From the NCBI GenBank assembly GCA_049282265.1, contig JBAPTR010000272.1, positions 1 through 6,896 on the forward strand: a stretch of 6,896 bases of DNA, given 5' to 3'. This DNA is from CAYUCJ01 sp049282265 (GTDB lineage Bacteria; Desulfobacterota; DSM-4660; Desulfatiglandales; Desulfatiglandaceae). Positions 4,208 through 6,896 of the stretch are shown here, piece after piece. The stretch's first letter is position 1. Every line of letters starts with the position of its first letter. The position numbers and the translations under genes were made by a program. The notes under the pieces are model-generated. The model ran no database searches, was not told the DNA's origin, and worked only from the letters and a program-made list of their open reading frames with translations.

Positions 4208-6214
4208 CTAGTCTTGACGAAGGCGAAGGCCTTGTGCGAAGACCGGCCGTTCCGGGCATAGTTTCGTGTCATAAAATGGGTGACCCCTTTTCCCCCCTTT
4301 CGCCTTCAGGACGCACTCGCTGTCGTCCGCTTCATAGTCGGGGACGAGTTCCTTCAACTTCCACCTTATGGTCCGACCTTCGTGTTCGATCGCGGCTTCC
4401 AGGAGTTCGTCAATACCTTTGTCAAGCCATTCCCTGAATGAATCTCTGTCTCTGTGCCCATTCCATCTGGAGCCGGGCCGGAGCACCATGATTTTTTCGT
4501 GGGCTGTTTTGACGATGCCTTCCCCCTCCGTGATTAGCTCTTCATAAAGTTTTTCTCCTGGTCGCAATCCAATAAACACGGTCTCAATGTCCTTGTCCGG
4601 TACCTTTCCGGAAAGCCTGATGAGATCCTTGGCCATTTGTGCGATTTTCACGGGTGTCCCCATCTCAAGAACAAACATATCACCCCCTTCCGCCAACCCC
4701 CCGGCTTGGAAGATCAGTTGGCACGCCTCAGTGACTGTCATGAAATAGCGGGTCACTTCCGGATGTGTGACCGTGACCGGTCCGCCTTGCGCTATCTGCT
4801 TTCGGAATAGGGGGACGACGGACCCGGACGATCCAACGACATTTCCGAATCGTACGCAGGACATGCGGGTTTCGCTATGGCCATCAAGGGTCTGCATAAC
4901 AAGTTCGCAGACCCGCTTGCTCGCCCCCATGACATTGGTGGGCCGAACCGCCTTATCCGTGGAGACCATCACAAACCGTTTGACACCTTGGGCCACAGAG
5001 GCTTCCATTACATTCCGGGATCCCACTATATTGTTGAAGACCGCCTCCCACGGATTTCCCTCGAGCATGGGCACGTGCTTGTAGGCAGCGGCATGCACCA
5101 CGACCTGGGGCCTGAAGCGTTCCATAATCTTTTCAACCGCACTTCTGTATTGAACGTTTTGGAGAATGGGGACGTAGTTCAAAAACCCCTTTTGGTGCTC
5201 AAGTTCCATCTGGATGTCATAAAGGTTGGCCTCCGAGCAATCCAGAAGCAGCATTTGCTCCGGCTCAAACCTGATGATCTGGCGACAGAGTTCGGAGCCA
5301 ATCGACCCCCCGGCCCCTGTTACGAGAACCCTTTGGCCTTTCAGGTATGCACTGATGGATTCAACTTCCAGTTCAACGGGTTTTCGTCCCAAAAGGTCAT
5401 TGTAGCTCACATCGCGGAGGGCCTTCACACTCACCCGCCCGTCAATAAGCTCACCAAGTCTCGGCAATGTCTTGTAGGGAACCCCGCACCTCTTGCATAT
5501 CTCGACGATTCGCCGCATCTGGGGGCCCGTTGCGCTCGGAAGCGTAATGAAAATCTCTTGGGCTCCAAGCTCGGCAACCAGGCGCTGGAGGTGTGTAACA
5601 GGACCCCTGACAGGAACACCGTGAATCAGCCGACCTTGCTTTCTCCGATCATCATCCGCGAACCCTACGACCTGGTAATGCATCGAGGGATTTTCCATGA
5701 GTTCACGAAACGTCATCTCCCCCGCGTCACCCGCCCCAACCAGAATGACGTGTTTTCCTTTTAATCTCGACCGGGAAAGGGTTCCGTTGCCGTTCGTCTT
5801 TCCAAAAAATCCTTCATGGTACAGGAAACGGATCCCAATTCTTAAGCCTCCGGTGAAAAGAAACGTCAAAGCGGCGTCAATGAGGAAAATGCCACGTGAA
5901 TATCCATGAAAATGATGCAGAAAAAGGATCACGGAAATGATAAGCAGGGTCGATAGGACCGTGGCTTTCAAAAGCCCCCGGATGTCGCAGAGGCTCGAAT
6001 AGCGCCACATCCCGCGGTACAGGCCGAAACCGAAGAAAACAGAGGCTTTTACGGGCACAAGAACCGGAAGAAGACCGAGCGTCTGTCTGAACATTTCTTC
6101 GGAAAAAGAACAATCGAACCGGAGAAGGTATGCTCCGAAAAGCGCCAGGGCAAAAAGGACCATATCGCCCACAACCATCAGATAAAAATTTCGATTTCTC
6201 AGTTGTCGAAACAT
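4208..6214 (-). CDS. Membrane-anchored nucleotide-sugar 4,6-dehydratase (PglF/WbpM/CapD/FlaA1 family)
   Basis: A 668-residue inner-membrane enzyme that converts a UDP-N-acetylhexosamine (usually UDP-GlcNAc) to the 4-keto-6-deoxy sugar, the first step toward bacillosamine- or QuiNAc-type sugars of O-antigen, capsule or glycoproteins. Four predicted membrane helices lie at about 10-31, 46-67, 81-101 and 107-125. A first nucleotide-binding-like domain has GAGDAGE (160-166). The catalytic short-chain dehydrogenase domain has VLVTGAGGSIGSEL (296-309), HAAAYKHVP (374-382), VSTDKAV (417-423, with T419-D420-K421), and NVMGASK (427-433), where Met429 stands in the usual Tyr position as in PglF and WbpM. 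RFGNVVGSSGSVVPLF (455-470) and LRPGEKLYEEL (550-560) follow. The ATG has GAGGAG six bases upstream. The last 30 residues (LKAKGGKRGHPFYDTK onward) do not look like family sequence. A DegT aminotransferase stub upstream fits this pathway. The exact sugar product is unknown. Confidence 0.95.
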   Translation of the reverse strand: MFRQLRNRNFYLMVVGDMVLFALALFGAYLLRFDCSFSEEMFRQTLGLLPVLVPVKASVFFGFGLYRGMWRYSSLCDIRGLLKATVLSTLLIISVILFLHHFHGYSRGIFLIDAALTFLFTGGLRIGIRFLYHEGFFGKTNGNGTLSRSRLKGKHVILVGAGDAGEMTFRELMENPSMHYQVVGFADDDRRKQGRLIHGVPVRGPVTHLQRLVAELGAQEIFITLPSATGPQMRRIVEICKRCGVPYKTLPRLGELIDGRVSVKALRDVSYNDLLGRKPVELEVESISAYLKGQRVLVTGAGGSIGSELCRQIIRFEPEQMLLLDCSEANLYDIQMELEHQKGFLNYVPILQNVQYRSAVEKIMERFRPQVVVHAAAYKHVPMLEGNPWEAVFNNIVGSRNVMEASVAQGVKRFVMVSTDKAVRPTNVMGASKRVCELVMQTLDGHSETRMSCVRFGNVVGSSGSVVPLFRKQIAQGGPVTVTHPEVTRYFMTVTEACQLIFQAGGLAEGGDMFVLEMGTPVKIAQMAKDLIRLSGKVPDKDIETVFIGLRPGEKLYEELITEGEGIVKTAHEKIMVLRPGSRWNGHRDRDSFREWLDKGIDELLEAAIEHEGRTIRWKLKELVPDYEADDSECVLKAKGGKRGHPFYDTKLCPERPVFAQGLRLRQD

Positions 6215-6248
6215 CTACTGCTCCTCAGCCCCATATTCCTTTTGGCTA

Positions 6249-6383
6249 TCATTTTCTTCTGCTGGACAATAATGTGGCTACTACCCTATTGAGATCCTCC
6301 TCTGTCATTTGCGTCCCTGACGGAAGGCACAACCCCCGCGCAAACCGATCTTCGGCCACCGCGCCCCCAACCACTCTCGCCTT
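6249..6383 (-). pseudogene. C-terminal stub of a DegT/DnrJ/EryC1 aminotransferase
   Basis: On the minus strand the frame ending at TGA 6251-6249 reads ARVVGGAVAEDRFARGLCLP, then SGTQMTEEDLNRVVATLLSSRRK and stop. GLCLPSG followed by MTEEDLxRVV is the conserved C-terminal end of PLP-dependent sugar aminotransferases of the DegT/DnrJ/EryC1/StrS family (PglE, PseC, ArnB type), which act on 4-keto sugars such as the product of the dehydratase 34 bases downstream. Upstream of about 6384 the frame stays open to a stop at 6461-6459, but the sequence (GGRRKAEQNKERYK) no longer resembles the family, so the PLP-binding body of roughly 330 residues is missing. It is a remnant, evidently left when the upstream part of the operon was deleted or replaced. 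Family call is from motif memory. Confidence 0.75.
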
Positions 6384-6393
6384 GTATCTCTCC

Positions 6394-6504
6394 TTATTTT
6401 GTTCGGCCTTGCGCCTTCCGCCCCAGCACCCGGAAATTACTGAAAAAAACCAAAATAATCAGTATGAAGCCGATCTTGTTTGTAAATCCAAGTTTTATAA
6501 ACAT
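6394..6504 (-). CDS. Possible 36-residue hydrophobic peptide or truncated secreted protein
   Basis: A short ORF starts at ATG 6504-6502, about 74 bases after the expected start of the sigma-54-type promoter, and ends at TAA 6396-6394. It has a basic N-terminus (MFIKLGFTNK), a strongly hydrophobic core (IGFILIILVFF) and a basic tail (RVLGRKAQGRTK), so it resembles a signal peptide or a single membrane helix. AAAAGGG lies just upstream of the ATG as a fair ribosome site. It overlaps the open frame that leads into the DegT stub. A run of seven T on the coding strand (6449-6443) lies at the end of the hydrophobic part. A one-base slip there would join it to a frame reading SVISGC, a lipobox-like sequence. 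I do not recognise it; it may be the remaining 5' end of the gene originally served by the promoter. Confidence 0.35.
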   Translation of the reverse strand: MFIKLGFTNKIGFILIILVFFSNFRVLGRKAQGRTK

Positions 6505-6546
6505 CCAACCCTTTTGCAATTACTTTCAAATCACGGGTTTGGCTTT

Positions 6547-6563
6547 ACCTCAAAAATTGAGGT
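6547..6563. repeat. Short perfect hairpin in the presumed leader
   Basis: ACCTCAA (6547-6553) and TTGAGGT (6557-6563) are perfect seven-base inverted arms with a three-base loop. The element lies about 15-30 bases downstream of the predicted sigma-54 start on the minus strand, so it would form a stem-loop near the 5' end of that RNA. No T-run follows immediately, so it is probably not a terminator. Confidence 0.45.
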
Positions 6564-6588
6564 TGAAAGGCAAATGTTCGTGAATAAA

Positions 6589-6604
6589 AGCAAAAAGGAT
6601 GCCA
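6589..6604 (-). promoter_or_regulatory. Sigma-54 (RpoN) type -24/-12 promoter
   Basis: The minus strand reads TGGCATCCTTTTTGCT, with the invariant GG (6603-6602) and GC (6591-6590) separated by exactly ten bases. It differs from the consensus TGGCACR-N4-TTGCW only in the element after TGGCA. The start would be near 6578, directing transcription through the small ORF and the DegT stub toward the dehydratase at 6214. Sigma-54 promoters need an enhancer-binding activator; candidate repeats lie upstream at 6630-6643, 6691-6706 and 6788-6814. Confidence 0.6.
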
Positions 6605-6629
6605 CACAAGACAGCTGTTAATAATCTTT

Positions 6630-6814
6630 CCTAAAACCTGCAAACCTCTTACCAGCCAAATTGAAAGAACAGGTATGTTCAGTCAGTTACAACTCGTAAG
6701 AACTCGAATACTGGACATTAATTTGATGCAGTACGGATCCATACCACGTGAACTATAACAAAGGAAATTCAAATACTTAAGCTAGAATGCAGGTTTCGGA
6801 TTGCAGGTTTTAGG
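6630..6814. repeat. 14-bp inverted repeat pair and short direct repeats upstream of the sigma-54 promoter
   Basis: CCTAAAACCTGCAA (6630-6643) is matched by its perfect reverse complement TTGCAGGTTTTAGG (6801-6814), 157 bases away. TGCAGGTTT also occurs at 6788-6796, a 14-base-period direct repeat with 6802-6810. In between, AACTCG repeats at 6691 and 6701, one helical turn apart and about 115-130 bases upstream of the predicted start. These could be activator-binding sites. Otherwise, 6605-6896 shows no open frame with recognisable protein sequence on either strand. Confidence 0.5.
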
Positions 6815-6896
6815 TCTTTCATTTTGATAACAAACTGAATTCACACAACAGCAATATCAAGAGCTGAATAATACATATCGCGAACCCCTTTTTTTC

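Noticed and set aside
4191..4208. Bidirectional terminator between the antitoxin and dehydratase stops
   Set aside because: GGGCG and CGCCC form only a five-base stem with an eight-base loop and no T-run on either strand.
4877..5764. Plus-strand 295-codon frame inside the dehydratase gene
   Set aside because: It lies entirely antisense to a well-supported 668-residue enzyme. Its peptide shows no recognisable domain; it is a shadow frame.
6130..6621. Plus-strand 163-codon frame across the dehydratase start and the sigma-54 promoter
   Set aside because: It is antisense to the dehydratase start, the DegT stub and the promoter, has no ribosome site and no protein features.
1..6896. CRISPR array, tRNA or rRNA genes
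   Set aside because: No regularly spaced identical repeats of 24-40 bases, and no cloverleaf or rRNA-like conserved sequence seen on either strand.

Overview
The window looks like accessory DNA beside a surface-polysaccharide locus of a Gram-negative bacterium. The protein types suggest a deltaproteobacterium (Desulfobacterota or similar): a membrane-anchored nucleotide-sugar dehydratase, DegT and FkbM remnants, many toxin-antitoxin (TA) modules and a sigma-54-type promoter. This placement is inference; no marker gene is present.

Layout. At the left edge a VapB antitoxin gene starts on the minus strand and leaves the window; it has a good promoter overlapped by a tandem operator-like repeat. 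Positions 379-1800 are gene debris: the N-terminal piece of a sugar-nucleotide epimerase (minus), a large ATPase fragment without its P-loop (plus), the next piece of an epimerase of the same kind (minus), and the first 18 codons of a HicB-like antitoxin (minus). Two TA operons follow on the plus strand: Phd-type antitoxin plus PIN toxin (2160-2857), then RelE/Gp49-like toxin plus XRE antitoxin (3499-4149). A degenerate repeat of about 140-170 bp lies upstream of each operon (1919-2060 and 3189-3355). An FkbM methyltransferase C-terminal remnant and a 7-bp tandem repeat lie between the operons.

The right part holds one intact large gene on the minus strand (4208-6214), a 668-residue PglF/WbpM/CapD-type nucleotide-sugar 4,6-dehydratase. 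Upstream of it are the C-terminal stub of a DegT-type aminotransferase, a possible 36-codon secreted-peptide ORF, and a sigma-54-type -24/-12 promoter reading toward the dehydratase. The last 290 bases hold no gene I can recognise, only short repeats.

How it fits together. The epimerase, methyltransferase, aminotransferase and dehydratase are all nucleotide-sugar or glycan enzymes, so the region was probably part of an O-antigen or exopolysaccharide cluster that decayed by rearrangement and gained TA modules. I see no complete new defence or mobile system. The most unusual points are the apparent circular permutation of the epimerase/ATPase block and the repeat that precedes each plus-strand TA operon.
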